Part shown: in pieces, positions 42,406 to 51,383 of the stretch
Layout: every line of letters begins with the position of its first letter
How positions within the stretch are numbered: position 1 is the stretch's first letter
Assembly (NCBI RefSeq): GCF_018617395.1
Contig: NZ_JACSKC010000001.1
Span: 62,001 to 126,000 of the forward strand
DNA length: 64,000 bases
Direction of reading: 5' to 3'
Source of the DNA: Exiguobacterium sp. s48
GTDB lineage: Bacteria > Bacillota > Bacilli > Exiguobacteriales > Exiguobacteriaceae
Notes under the pieces: generated by a model
Told to the model about the DNA's origin: nothing
The model's database searches: none
Seen by the model: the letters and a program-made list of their open reading frames with translations, nothing else
Position numbers and translations under genes: made by a program

Positions 42406-44703
42406 ATGAAACGATTGTTTGCAGTCGATGAATGGAAAGTAACAGAAGAAGGTCTTCACCCGAAGGAGAACCGTCTAGCAGAATCACTTACATCGCTCGG
42501 AAATGGGCATATGGGGATGCGAGGAAACTTTGAGGAAGATTACTCGAATGATACGCACCAAGGATTCTACGTGGCGGGTGTCTACTATCCGGACAAAACA
42601 CGTGTCGGTTGGTGGAAGAATGGATACCCTGAATACTTTGCCAAAGTATTGAATGCGACAAACGTCATCGGTCTCCGCGTGGCGATCAATGGTACGCCGG
42701 TCGACTTGGCGAAATGGGAAGTGAAGGACTTCACGCGTGAGCTCGACATGCAACGTGGTGTTCTCACACGAACGTTCACCTTGATGAACGGAACAGAAGA
42801 AACGAATGTTGAAGTCGTCCGATTCTTCTCAATCGTGGATAAAGAAATCTTGGCAATCCGTTATAACGTGACACCGATTAACTATGAAGCGAAAATCGAG
42901 TTCACTCCATACCTAGACGGCGATGTCGAAAACGAAGACTCGAACTACGATGAGAAGTTCTGGTTACCGGTCGACCGTGGTGTGGAAGAGCGTTTTGGTT
43001 TCGTCACGACGAAAACGAAAAAACTCGACTGGCATGTCACGGCATCGATGATTGCGGACGTTGAGGGCGCACGTTGCGAAGTGCTTGAATCGACAGACTT
43101 GTTCGTGGCCAATACATTCACAGTCAACGTGGCTGCCGGTGAGACGGCGACTGCCTATAAATATGTATCGGTCGTGACAAACCGCGACCATGAGATTGAG
43201 GATCTTCAATCTGCAGGAATGAAACGTGTCGAAGCGGCATTCGAAAAAGGTTTTGAGACACTTCTTGCGGAACAGACGGAAGCATGGCTCGCACGTTGGG
43301 AAGATGCGGACGTTCGGATCGATGGAGATATCGAAGCGCAACAAGGGATCCGTTTCAACATCTTCAACATGTATCAGACGTATACGGGTGAAGATTCACG
43401 TCTTAACATCGGTCCAAAAGGATTCACAGGCGAGAAGTACGGCGGTGCGACGTATTGGGATACAGAAGCCTACTGCCTCCACTTCTATTTAGCGACAGCG
43501 AAACCAGAAGTCTCATGGAACTTACTCAAGTACCGTCATAACCAATTGCCACAAGCGAAAGAGAATGCCGTGAAGAATGTCGGCATGGAAGGTGCGCTTT
43601 ATCCAATGGTCACGATGAACGGGGAAGAGTGCCATAACGAGTGGGAAATCACACATGAAGAGATTCACCGTAACGGTGCGATTGCTCATGCGATCTTTAA
43701 CTATGCAAACTTCACGGGTGACAAGTCGTACCTTGGACAATACGGATTGGAAGTATTGGTCGAGATCTCGCGTTACTGGGCTAGCCGCGTCAATTTTGTC
43801 CCGCACAAAGACGTGTATATGATCCTAGGCGTCACAGGTCCGAACGAATACGACAACAACGTCAACAACAACTGGTACACGAACTTGATCGCCGCGTGGA
43901 CACTCGAGTATACGCAAGAAGTGTACAACTACTTGAAAGAAGCAGAACCTGCACGTCTCGAAGAACTCGTGTCGACACTCGGTATCACGGATGCTGAACT
44001 CGCGAAATGGGCAGACATTCAAACGAAGATGTACTATCCGAAAGACGATCTCGTTCCAAATGTCTTCATGCAACAGGACGGATTCATGGATAAAGAGCAG
44101 ATTTTGGTGAAGGACCTCGATCCAAAACATCTTCCACTCAACCAAAACTGGTCATGGGATCGCATCCTTCGTTCGAACTTCATTAAACAAGCAGACGTCC
44201 TCCAAGGACTCTATACGTTCGGTGACCGCTTCACGGTCGAACAGAAACGTGCAAACTTTGACTTCTATGAGCCACGCACGGTTCATGAGTCAAGCTTGTC
44301 ACCATGCGTCTACTCGATCATTGCGGCAGAAGTCGGTTATGAGGACAAAGCGGTCGAATTGTATCAACGTTCCGCGCGTCTTGACCTCGATAACTATAAC
44401 AATGACACGGAAGACGGCTTGCACATCACATCGATGGTCGGTTCATGGATGTCCATCGTTCATGGTTTTGCGGGAATGCGGATTCAAGAAGATACGCTCT
44501 CGTTCAGCCCGATGACTCCGAAGGATTGGAACGGCTACTCGTTCAATATGCTCTGGCGTGGCCATCACTTGACGGTCACATCATCGCGTGAACAAGTGAC
44601 AATCAAGCAAACAGGTGGTACAGACGTAACGATTCACGTGTATGGAAATGCAGTAACGGTTCCTGCAGATGACTCGATTACAATCGAAGCAGTGAAAGCG
44701 TGA
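42406..44703 (+). CDS. mapA: Maltose phosphorylase (GH65)
   Basis: A 765-residue glycoside-hydrolase-family-65 phosphorylase: maltose plus phosphate to glucose and beta-glucose-1-phosphate. An N-terminal beta-sandwich (~1-270), a linker and the (alpha/alpha)6 barrel are recognisable; the catalytic acid Glu lies in GEECHNEWEITHEEIHRN and the phosphate-binding and C-terminal HESSLSPCVYSI segments are present. The usual partner, beta-phosphoglucomutase, is not adjacent; the HAD protein at 45854 is of a different class. ATG 42406 is preceded by AAAGGAG. Controlled by its own operator-bearing promoter. Confidence 0.93.
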   Translation: MKRLFAVDEWKVTEEGLHPKENRLAESLTSLGNGHMGMRGNFEEDYSNDTHQGFYVAGVYYPDKTRVGWWKNGYPEYFAKVLNATNVIGLRVAINGTPVDLAKWEVKDFTRELDMQRGVLTRTFTLMNGTEETNVEVVRFFSIVDKEILAIRYNVTPINYEAKIEFTPYLDGDVENEDSNYDEKFWLPVDRGVEERFGFVTTKTKKLDWHVTASMIADVEGARCEVLESTDLFVANTFTVNVAAGETATAYKYVSVVTNRDHEIEDLQSAGMKRVEAAFEKGFETLLAEQTEAWLARWEDADVRIDGDIEAQQGIRFNIFNMYQTYTGEDSRLNIGPKGFTGEKYGGATYWDTEAYCLHFYLATAKPEVSWNLLKYRHNQLPQAKENAVKNVGMEGALYPMVTMNGEECHNEWEITHEEIHRNGAIAHAIFNYANFTGDKSYLGQYGLEVLVEISRYWASRVNFVPHKDVYMILGVTGPNEYDNNVNNNWYTNLIAAWTLEYTQEVYNYLKEAEPARLEELVSTLGITDAELAKWADIQTKMYYPKDDLVPNVFMQQDGFMDKEQILVKDLDPKHLPLNQNWSWDRILRSNFIKQADVLQGLYTFGDRFTVEQKRANFDFYEPRTVHESSLSPCVYSIIAAEVGYEDKAVELYQRSARLDLDNYNNDTEDGLHITSMVGSWMSIVHGFAGMRIQEDTLSFSPMTPKDWNGYSFNMLWRGHHLTVTSSREQVTIKQTGGTDVTIHVYGNAVTVPADDSITIEAVKA

Positions 44704-44720
44704 CCATTCGCTTCATATGA

Positions 44721-44748
44721 ACAAGTCGACTTCGGTCGGCTTGTTTTT
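44721..44748 (+). terminator. Terminator of mapA
   Basis: ACAAGTCGAC-TTCG-GTCGGCTTGT followed by T: a UUCG tetraloop hairpin. Confidence 0.9.
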
Positions 44749-44849
44749 GTATGAAAAACTTATCGGGTTTCCTGCATATTTGCTGTATGCAGCATGAATA
44801 ATCTATGTTATCTTGATTCTTAGCTATTTTGAGAAAGGGGAGTTGAAGC

Positions 44850-45698
44850 TTGACGGAAGCCGTTAAAGAACATACACGAATCGGGGTTGTCTCGATCATC
44901 GGAGGATTGTTCGTTGCCTTATCCATGACATTATTTTTAATTCCAGCCGGCGTCTATTCGACAGGATTTACGGGCCTTGCCCAAATCTTGACAGCACTAC
45001 TGGCCGGTACACCGTTTGAACTAGGGGAAGGGCTCTGGTTCTTTATTCTGAACGCACCGTTACTCGTCGTCAGTTACTTTATGCTCGGGCGGAATATGAT
45101 GATTCACACGCTTGTCAGTGTCGCCTCGGTCACCTTGTTCATTCGTTTGCTTCCGCAATCGCAGCTCCTCTCGGACGACCCGCTCTTAAACGCCGTCTTC
45201 GGCGGTGTGCTTTTGGCAATCGGTTCAGGGATTACGATTCGATACGGAGCCTCGACAGGTGGCTTTGACATCGTCGCATTGATTTTGGCGAAATTCACGA
45301 ACAACTCGGTCGGGGTCTATCTCTTCTTGATGAACATGATGATTGCCCTAGCTGCAGGCGCCTTGTTCGGGTGGCCGACAGCGCTCTACACGATCGTTTT
45401 CTTATATGTGACGTCAAAAGTGATCGACGAGATATATACAAATACACAGCGTCAAACGCTCTTTATCGTAACGAATCACCCGGATGAGGTGACGAAAGAA
45501 CTTCATCAGCACGTGTTCCGTGGTATCACGCTCATGCCGGCGATCGGGACATACTCGAAAGTCGAGAAAGCGACGCTCATGATGGTCGCCCAACGACACG
45601 AGGTGCGTGAAATCACGCGCATTTGTAAAGATGCGGACCCATCCGTTTGGATCAATATCTTGCCGACAGAGGACGTCGAAGGAACGTTCCGTCGCTAA
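44850..45698 (+). CDS. YitT-family membrane protein
   Basis: A 282-residue protein: five or six membrane helices (~10-190), with the family hallmark GASTGGFDIVALIL, then a cytoplasmic DUF2179 domain (~200-282; TNHPDEVTKELHQHVFRGIT). The family is widespread in Firmicutes with no settled function. Start TTG 44850 is the only sensible site, with GGGGAG upstream. Monocistronic. Confidence 0.87.
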   Translation: MTEAVKEHTRIGVVSIIGGLFVALSMTLFLIPAGVYSTGFTGLAQILTALLAGTPFELGEGLWFFILNAPLLVVSYFMLGRNMMIHTLVSVASVTLFIRLLPQSQLLSDDPLLNAVFGGVLLAIGSGITIRYGASTGGFDIVALILAKFTNNSVGVYLFLMNMMIALAAGALFGWPTALYTIVFLYVTSKVIDEIYTNTQRQTLFIVTNHPDEVTKELHQHVFRGITLMPAIGTYSKVEKATLMMVAQRHEVREITRICKDADPSVWINILPTEDVEGTFRR

Positions 45699-45701
45699 AT
45701 T

Positions 45702-45735
45702 AACCCCTACTGTGCAAGCAGTAGGGGTTATTATA
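45702..45735 (+). terminator. Terminator of the yitT-like gene
   Basis: AACCCCTACTG/CAGTAGGGGTT perfect 11-bp stem; the following tract is ATTATAT, so it is less T-rich than usual. Confidence 0.7.
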
Positions 45736-45776
45736 TATGTATGACATAAGACGGTTTGGGGAGGATGCATGAATAC

Positions 45777-45821
45777 AAAAACAGAGGCTATTCATCCTAA
45801 TCAGGAAGAATAGCCTCTGTT
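45777..45821 (-). terminator. Terminator of the HAD phosphatase gene
   Basis: On minus, ACAGAGGCTATTC/GAATAGCCTCTGT 13-bp stem followed by TTTT. Confidence 0.85.
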
Positions 45822-45853
45822 TGATAATGGTTCAGTTCTAGTCGGTGCTTTCG

Positions 45854-46666
45854 TTATGCCTTGATGCCAAGTCTCTCTTCTAGGAAGAGGGCAATCCCAT
45901 CATCCATGTTCGAAGCCGTCACTTCGTTGGCGACGCTTTTCAGTTGGTCGATGGCATTCCCCATCGCGACACCGGTCCCGACATAGTCGAGCATCTCGAG
46001 GTCATTCTCCTCGTCACCGAAGGCGATGATGTGTTTCCGATCGATATTCAAATACTTCGAGACTTCTTTCAATCCGAGTGCTTTTGATGTGTTTTTACTC
46101 ATGACTTCGATCATATGCTCCGGCATGCGCCACTGACGATTCAAGACAGCCTCTGCATGTAGGTGGTCGAGCTGTGAACGAACAGATGCAACATGGTCTT
46201 TCGTCGCGTGAATCAAAAGTGAAGTCGGTTCATCTTGAAGATGCTTCAACAGGTTGCCGGATGTGACACTGAGCGCCCGCTCCGCATAGGGACTATAAAA
46301 TTCTTGCGGGTCTTTTTGGAAGTAGACATGGTCGGTTACTTCCACGACGATGTTGTGTGCTTTCGTATCCGCAACTTCCTCAATGATATCGTGAGCGGTC
46401 TTGAGTGGGATCGGTCGGTGTGTGACCGCATAACTCGAATCTTTCGGGTGATGCACGAGGGCACCGTTGAAATTGACGAGTGGCGTCGTCAGGCCGAGTT
46501 GTTCATAATACATGATGGAGTGACGTTTCGGTCGCCCTGTCGCAATCATGACCTCATGACCGGCTTCACGAGCCGATTGAAGAGCGCGGAAGTTGCGCTC
46601 GCTAATTGTTTTATCATCTTGTAATAACGTTCCATCTAAATCAACTGCGATTAAATAACGTGACAT
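45854..46666 (-). CDS. HAD-superfamily phosphatase, Cof/YidA type
   Basis: A 270-residue HAD-IIB sugar-phosphate or flavin-phosphate phosphatase. Motif I IAVDLDGTLL at the N-terminus, motif II MIATGRP, a lysine in the C2-cap region, and motifs III/IV ending with IAFGDEENDLEMLDYVGTGVAMGNA. Such enzymes are promiscuous; FMN, PLP and sugar phosphates are known substrates of relatives. It is not a beta-phosphoglucomutase (that is class IA with a different cap). ATG 46666 follows AGAGGATG. Confidence 0.88.
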   Translation of the reverse strand: MSRYLIAVDLDGTLLQDDKTISERNFRALQSAREAGHEVMIATGRPKRHSIMYYEQLGLTTPLVNFNGALVHHPKDSSYAVTHRPIPLKTAHDIIEEVADTKAHNIVVEVTDHVYFQKDPQEFYSPYAERALSVTSGNLLKHLQDEPTSLLIHATKDHVASVRSQLDHLHAEAVLNRQWRMPEHMIEVMSKNTSKALGLKEVSKYLNIDRKHIIAFGDEENDLEMLDYVGTGVAMGNAIDQLKSVANEVTASNMDDGIALFLEERLGIKA

Positions 46667-46828
46667 CAGTCATCCTCTTTTCTTCACAATGATGTTTCTA
46701 CGACCGTACCACATTTTTTGATTTGACGGAAAGAAAATACAATCGATGTCGCACTTTCCTGTCGAACAATGCTATACTAATGTCGTATGAATTTTTACGA
46801 ATCATCTGTGAGATGGAGGGGACGTACA

Positions 46829-47023
46829 ATGCGTTATGTAGTCACATTGTTCTGGGCGATTTTGCTCTCGAATACAGCGGTATTTATCATTTCTGCTGTA
46901 GATGGAGTAGAATACAACGCGATGATCGCAACTGGTTTTGGCGTGATCATCACAATCTTCGTTGCACTTCTCGATGTCATGAATCAAGACATGGGAATCA
47001 GCGACGTTGCACAAGAGAAGTAA
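46829..47023 (+). CDS. YjzD-like small membrane protein (DUF2929)
   Basis: A 64-residue protein with two membrane helices (~4-22 and ~32-52). MRYVVTLFWAILLSNTAVFIISA matches the DUF2929/YjzD layout. The frame extends to 46787, but ATG 46829 lies eight bases after GGAGGGG. Function unknown. Confidence 0.78.
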   Translation: MRYVVTLFWAILLSNTAVFIISAVDGVEYNAMIATGFGVIITIFVALLDVMNQDMGISDVAQEK

Positions 47024-47038
47024 GCCGTCTACAATCAA

Positions 47039-47068
47039 ACTGACTCGCGCATGAGTCAGTCTTTTTTC
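47039..47068 (+). terminator. Terminator of the yjzD-like gene
   Basis: ACTGACTC-GCGCAT-GAGTCAGT followed by six T. Confidence 0.9.
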
Positions 47069-47098
47069 TTATATCGATTTTAGAGGAGGGCATCACAT

Positions 47099-47524
47099 AT
47101 GAAAAATCCTGAAAAACGCGCGAACTTTATCACGTTCGCCATCATTGGTGCAATTATCGTCATCGGAATCGCTTTATTATTCGTTCTAAATGGTAATAAT
47201 AATACAGATGATGGTGTCAACGCCGTCACTGCAGAGGAATTGCAACAACAGTTAGATCAAGATGGCGAGGTCGTCGCCTATTTCTGGCAAACTGGCTGTG
47301 AATATTGTGAGCAAGTAAAACCATATGTTGAACCGATGATTGAAGAGTATGACGCGGTATCGATCAACTTGGCCGACCATAACGTCTGGGAAACATATGG
47401 CATTCAAGGAACACCGACTCTTATTCGTTTTGAAGATGGAAAAGAAGTCGGTCGCATTGAAGGGGCAGTCTCTGAACAACAATATGAGACGTTCTTTAAG
47501 AATGAGGAGGCAAAAGAGGAATGA
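47099..47524 (+). CDS. Membrane-anchored thioredoxin-like protein
   Basis: A 141-residue protein: short basic leader, one membrane helix (~11-30), an Asn/Asp linker and an outward-facing thioredoxin domain with active site C67-E-Y-C70 and the cis-proline in GIQGTPTLIRF. Likely a thiol-disulfide oxidoreductase at the outer membrane face. It overlaps psd by 4 bp (ATGA), so they are co-transcribed; a functional link with lipid synthesis is not obvious. Shine-Dalgarno GAGGAGG. Confidence 0.88.
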   Translation: MKNPEKRANFITFAIIGAIIVIGIALLFVLNGNNNTDDGVNAVTAEELQQQLDQDGEVVAYFWQTGCEYCEQVKPYVEPMIEEYDAVSINLADHNVWETYGIQGTPTLIRFEDGKEVGRIEGAVSEQQYETFFKNEEAKEE

Positions 47525-48300
47525 AGCGTCGTTTCTACCAAATGTTATTTGAGCTGAACGCCTCACCTTGGATTGCCACTCGCCTCAAGCGTTTCGCAGA
47601 GTCAGGCGCAAGTCGCCACTTGATTCCATCGTTCGCAAAAGTGTATGACATCGCTGTCGATGAAGCAGACCAACCTTTACAAGCGTATCCTTCACTTCAC
47701 GCATTTTTTACCCGTCATTTGAAGACGGGGGCACGTACGATTGATGAATCAGCCGATACCCTTGTCTCCCCGTGTGACGGGAAGCTGTCAGTCATCGAGG
47801 CGATTTCGGAAGACAGTCGCTTCGAAGTGAAAGGCCAATCTTACACGCTCGCGGAATTGCTCGGTTCACAACAAGAGGCGAGACGTTACGCAGGTGGTAC
47901 GGTCGTCGTGCTCTATCTCAGTCCACGTGATTATCACCGCGTCCATACACCACTCTCGGGTCGCGTCCTTAGCCACTATGAGCTCGGGGACCGTTCGGCA
48001 CCGGTGAATGAGATCGGATTGACAGAGACAGTGCGCCCACTATCTCGTAACTATCGTCGTGTGACTCGCTTTGACAGTCCAGCTGGGACGTATGAGCATA
48101 TCATGGTCGGGGCCCTTAACGTCAACACGATTGAGTGGACGCTCGAAGGAGAGCAGGCGAATAAAGGACAGGAAGTCGGATACTTCTCATTCGGCTCGAC
48201 CGTCGTCCTTTGTTTTGAGAAAGATACGATTCAAATGGACCATCAAAAAATGGGTCCGGTTCGGCTCGGTGACGTCATCGGGACGATCAAAACCAACTAA
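47521..48300 (+). CDS. psd: Phosphatidylserine decarboxylase proenzyme
   Basis: A 259-residue pyruvoyl enzyme converting phosphatidylserine to phosphatidylethanolamine. It has the ASRHLIPSFAKVYDI and PSLHAFFTRHLK segments, SPCDGKLS, the YLSPRDYHRVHTP catalytic region and the self-cleavage site FGSTVV near residue 226, where the Ser becomes pyruvoyl. Works after PssA (29701). ATG 47521 overlaps the thioredoxin stop. Confidence 0.93.
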   Translation: MKRRFYQMLFELNASPWIATRLKRFAESGASRHLIPSFAKVYDIAVDEADQPLQAYPSLHAFFTRHLKTGARTIDESADTLVSPCDGKLSVIEAISEDSRFEVKGQSYTLAELLGSQQEARRYAGGTVVVLYLSPRDYHRVHTPLSGRVLSHYELGDRSAPVNEIGLTETVRPLSRNYRRVTRFDSPAGTYEHIMVGALNVNTIEWTLEGEQANKGQEVGYFSFGSTVVLCFEKDTIQMDHQKMGPVRLGDVIGTIKTN

Positions 48301-48425
48301 TTTTGCATCAATTTTCTTCCGACCGAACGATACACTAGTCGTTTGGTCGGTTTTCGTTTACCATAGAAGGGATATCAATACTTGTATAAGTAGTTGAATC
48401 GTTTAGCTAATTGGAGGAATTTTAC

Positions 48426-49052
48426 GTGTTTAATCGACTTTATCCGAAGCAGTTCGTCGCATCTGTGTTTGACATCGACTTAGAAGAATTGAAAGACCGT
48501 GGGGTACGCGTCATTATGACAGACCTCGATAATACACTCGTGGCATGGGATGTCCCTCATGCACCAGAGCTTTTATTGATGTGGCTTGAAAAAGTGAAAT
48601 CATACGGTTTCGATGTGATTGTCGTATCAAATAATAATGAGAATCGTGTACGAACGTTTACGGAGCCGCTCGGCCTTCATTATGTCGCTCGTGCGAGAAA
48701 GCCTTTGCCAGCCGGATTTAAAGAAGCACTCTCGAAATATGGCTATTCACCGAAAGAAGCCATCTTTTTGGGAGATCAGCTGTTCACAGACGTGCTCGGC
48801 GCCAACATGGCAGGCATTCATGTCATCCATGTCCAACCGGTCGTCAAAACGGACGGTCTGGTCACAAAATTCAATCGGATGCTTGAAAAGGTCGTTTTCG
48901 CCCATATGAAACGTCGCGGGAAGTATGTATTGATTACGAAAAAAGTGGAAGAACTCGCCGTCGACGCACAGCGTGCAAAAGTCGCGGTCGCCGAGAAAAT
49001 TGGTGAGGCCATTCATCCACGTTCCGAAGATTCACATAAAAAAGATGAATAA
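48426..49052 (+). CDS. yqeG: YqeG, HAD-IIIA family phosphatase
   Basis: A 208-residue HAD protein: motif I MTDLDNTLVAWD, motif II VVSNN, the KP(L)P lysine region and motif IV-like FLGDQLFTDVLGANMAG. TTG 48411 is in frame but GTG 48426, eight bases after GGAGG, gives the conserved MFNRLYPKQFV. First gene of the conserved yqeG-yqeH-aroE-yhbY-nadD-yqeK-rsfS-yqeM block. A C-terminal basic helix (~165-208) extends past the HAD core. Function in ribosome or phosphatidylglycerophosphate metabolism has been suggested for relatives, not certain here. Confidence 0.9.
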   Translation: MFNRLYPKQFVASVFDIDLEELKDRGVRVIMTDLDNTLVAWDVPHAPELLLMWLEKVKSYGFDVIVVSNNNENRVRTFTEPLGLHYVARARKPLPAGFKEALSKYGYSPKEAIFLGDQLFTDVLGANMAGIHVIHVQPVVKTDGLVTKFNRMLEKVVFAHMKRRGKYVLITKKVEELAVDAQRAKVAVAEKIGEAIHPRSEDSHKKDE

Positions 49053-49085
49053 GACCTCGAACGCACAGGAAGAAGGAGGCTGCCC

Positions 49086-49151
49086 ATGTACGGCGACCAA
49101 GGCGTCGGAATTAACGCTTCAGGAGTAGCAGCGAGGTGCTACGGCGAATGA
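49086..49151 (+). CDS. Candidate 21-codon leader peptide between yqeG and yqeH
   Basis: A perfect AAGGAGG six bases upstream of ATG 49086 opens the frame MYGDQGVGINASGVAARCYGE, ending 34 bases before yqeH. Its last codons overlap the hairpin GTAGCA-GCGAGG-TGCTAC (49125-49142). The downstream yqeH ATG has almost no Shine-Dalgarno, so translation of this frame may feed or control yqeH. No homologue is known to me. Confidence 0.4.
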   Translation: MYGDQGVGINASGVAARCYGE

Positions 49152-49185
49152 AGAAGGGGAAACCTAAACGGCAGTAAGTATAACT

Positions 49186-50298
49186 ATGGAAGAAACCAAA
49201 CGATATTGCGCTGGGTGCGGCGTGGCCATCCAAACGGAAGACCCGAACGGGGTCGGCTATGCACCGAAATCGGCACTTGACCGTGAAATTGTCATTTGCC
49301 AACGTTGCTTCAAGTTGAAGCATTACAACCAAGTTCAAGACGTGGAGTTATCAGATGATGACTTCTTGCGCATCTTGAATGGTATCAGTTCAAAAGAGGC
49401 ACTCGTCATCAAGATTGTCGACATTTTCGACTTCAATGGCAGTTGGCTCCCTGGACTTCAACGCTCAGTCGGTTCAAACCCGGTACTGTTAGTCGGAAAC
49501 AAGGTCGACTTGTTACCGAAGTCCGTCAACCCGAACCGGATGGCGAACTGGATGAAGGCAGAGGCAAAAGAACTCGGATTGAATCCGATCGATGTTCATT
49601 TGATCAGTGCGAAAAAAGGACACGGTATCGATGAACTTGCTGAAAAAATTGAGTATTACCGGAAAGGCAAAGACGTCTTCGTCGTCGGTTGTACGAATGT
49701 CGGGAAGTCGACACTCATCAATCAGGTGATCAAACGTTTCGGTGAAGAGGATGAAGCCATCATCACCGTCAGTCATTTCCCGGGAACGACGCTTGACTTG
49801 ATCGACATCCCGCTCGACGATGATGCGAACCTGTATGATACACCGGGGATCATCAACCGTCATCAAATGGCACACTATGTCGATGCGAAAGATTTGAAGA
49901 CGATCACACCGAAGAAAGAAATCAAACCTCACGTGTTCCAATTGAACCCGCAACAGACGCTCTATTTCGGCGGGTTGGCACGTTTGGATTATCTTGAAGG
50001 AAATAAGCGTTCATTCGTCATCTATATGTCGAACGAGTTGAAAGCGCACCGAACGAAACTCGAACGTGCGGATGAGCTCTATGACCAACATATTGGGAAG
50101 ATGCTCAACCCACCGAACGAAAAGACAATGGAAATCTTACCGCCACTCGTCCGTCATGAGTTCAGCTTGCGGGACGGCGTGAAAACGGATATCGTGTTCA
50201 GCGGTCTCGGTTGGGTCGCCATTCACGGAAAAGGTGGTCGCATCGCGGCATGGGCTCCAAAAGGCGTCGCGGTCACACTTCGCGAGGCGCTCGTATGA
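49186..50298 (+). CDS. yqeH: YqeH, circularly permuted GTPase for 30S assembly
   Basis: A 370-residue GTPase needed for small-subunit biogenesis in Bacillus. N-terminal treble-clef zinc finger (YCAGCGVAIQ ... ICQRCFKLKHYN), then the GTPase motifs in permuted order: G4 VGNKVD, G5 SAKKG, G1 GCTNVGKST, G2 around FPGTTLD and G3 DTPG; a C-terminal RNA/peptide-binding domain ends FSGLGWVAIHGKGG. ATG 49186 gives the family N-terminus, but only a weak AGTAAG lies upstream. Overlaps aroE by 4 bp. Confidence 0.95.
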   Translation: MEETKRYCAGCGVAIQTEDPNGVGYAPKSALDREIVICQRCFKLKHYNQVQDVELSDDDFLRILNGISSKEALVIKIVDIFDFNGSWLPGLQRSVGSNPVLLVGNKVDLLPKSVNPNRMANWMKAEAKELGLNPIDVHLISAKKGHGIDELAEKIEYYRKGKDVFVVGCTNVGKSTLINQVIKRFGEEDEAIITVSHFPGTTLDLIDIPLDDDANLYDTPGIINRHQMAHYVDAKDLKTITPKKEIKPHVFQLNPQQTLYFGGLARLDYLEGNKRSFVIYMSNELKAHRTKLERADELYDQHIGKMLNPPNEKTMEILPPLVRHEFSLRDGVKTDIVFSGLGWVAIHGKGGRIAAWAPKGVAVTLREALV

Positions 50299-51080
50299 AT
50301 CTGGCCGTCATCGGTCACCCGATTGCTCATTCGCTCTCACCCCAGCTGCACGAGCAGTGGTTGAGGGCGTCTGGGCTTTTCGGGCGTTATGAGGCGATTG
50401 ATGCCACCTTGGATGAACTCCCTGATTTATTTGCAGCGATGCGAGGCGGGGACTGGGATGGATTCAACGTCACGATTCCCTATAAAGAAGCGGTCGTTCA
50501 ATACGTCGACGAACTTGACGAGGCAGCAAAGCTAGCTGGTGCCGTCAACACCGTGTATAAACGAGACGGACGACTCATCGGGACGAACACGGACGGTGCC
50601 GGCCTTGTCCAAGCATTGTTGCCACTCACAGACTTCACAGGACGTGTTCTGATTGTCGGTGCAGGTGGTGCGGCACGTGGGATTGTACAAGCTCTTCCGA
50701 CACGTAACGTGACGATTGTCAATCGAACTGTCGAACGGGCAAAAGTGCTCGCCGATACGTTCGGAATCGCCCATACGACCTTCGATGAGATCGACATCTC
50801 GCAGTATGAGGTCATCATTCAGACGACTTCTGTCGGGATGGACGAGAGATCGACACCACTTTCATTAGAAGGATTACGACAAAACACGGTCGTTTGTGAT
50901 ATCATATATCGTCCACTTGTCACCCCGATGCTTCAAGAAGCGAAACGTCGCGGGGCGAAAATTGTGACAGGGGTCGCCATGTTCGTCGGGCAAGGCGCGC
51001 TCTCGTTCGAGAAATGGACGGGCGTAAAACCGGACGAAACCATTGGAAAAAAGTTAATCGAAGGATTATTGGAGGAATAA
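50295..51080 (+). CDS. aroE: AroE, shikimate dehydrogenase
   Basis: A 261-residue NADP-dependent enzyme of the shikimate pathway. Shikimate-binding residues in HSLSPQLHEQW and NVTIPYKE (catalytic Lys) with the partner Asp in TNTDGAG; NADP fold VLIVGAGGAARGIV followed by NRTVERA. ATG 50295 overlaps the yqeH stop (ATGA); the longer frame from 50211 lies inside yqeH. Confidence 0.95.
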   Translation: MNLAVIGHPIAHSLSPQLHEQWLRASGLFGRYEAIDATLDELPDLFAAMRGGDWDGFNVTIPYKEAVVQYVDELDEAAKLAGAVNTVYKRDGRLIGTNTDGAGLVQALLPLTDFTGRVLIVGAGGAARGIVQALPTRNVTIVNRTVERAKVLADTFGIAHTTFDEIDISQYEVIIQTTSVGMDERSTPLSLEGLRQNTVVCDIIYRPLVTPMLQEAKRRGAKIVTGVAMFVGQGALSFEKWTGVKPDETIGKKLIEGLLEE

Positions 51081-51086
51081 TATACT

Positions 51087-51383
51087 ATGTTATCAGGTAA
51101 ACAAAAACGCTTTTTACGTGCCGAAGCACACCATCTCTCACCGATTTATCAAGTCGGGAAAAATGGGGTCAGTGAAGCGATGTGTAAAGATATCGCCGAT
51201 GCACTCGAGAAACGTGAATTGATCAAAGTTCAAGTGCTTCAAAACTGCATGGATACACCAAAAGATGTAGCCGGTGAATTGTCAGAAGGTACACAGGCTG
51301 AAGTCGTTCAAGTTATCGGGAAAGTTATCGTCTTATACAAAGAGGCGACAGAGAAAGAAAATCGCCAAATCAAACTCCCATGA
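51087..51383 (+). CDS. yhbY: YhbY, CRM-domain RNA-binding protein
   Basis: A 98-residue single CRM domain that binds pre-50S RNA. LSGKQKRFLRAEAHHLSPIYQVGKNGVSEAMCKDI carries the GxxG-type loop (GKNG), and REliKVQVLQNC is the following strand. ATG 51087 follows GGAGG. Overlaps nadD by 4 bp. Confidence 0.93.
   Translation: MLSGKQKRFLRAEAHHLSPIYQVGKNGVSEAMCKDIADALEKRELIKVQVLQNCMDTPKDVAGELSEGTQAEVVQVIGKVIVLYKEATEKENRQIKLP

Noticed and set aside
45854-46666. HAD protein as the beta-phosphoglucomutase partner of maltose phosphorylase
   Set aside because: Its motifs and C2-type cap put it in the Cof/YidA class on the opposite strand; beta-phosphoglucomutase is a class IA HAD.
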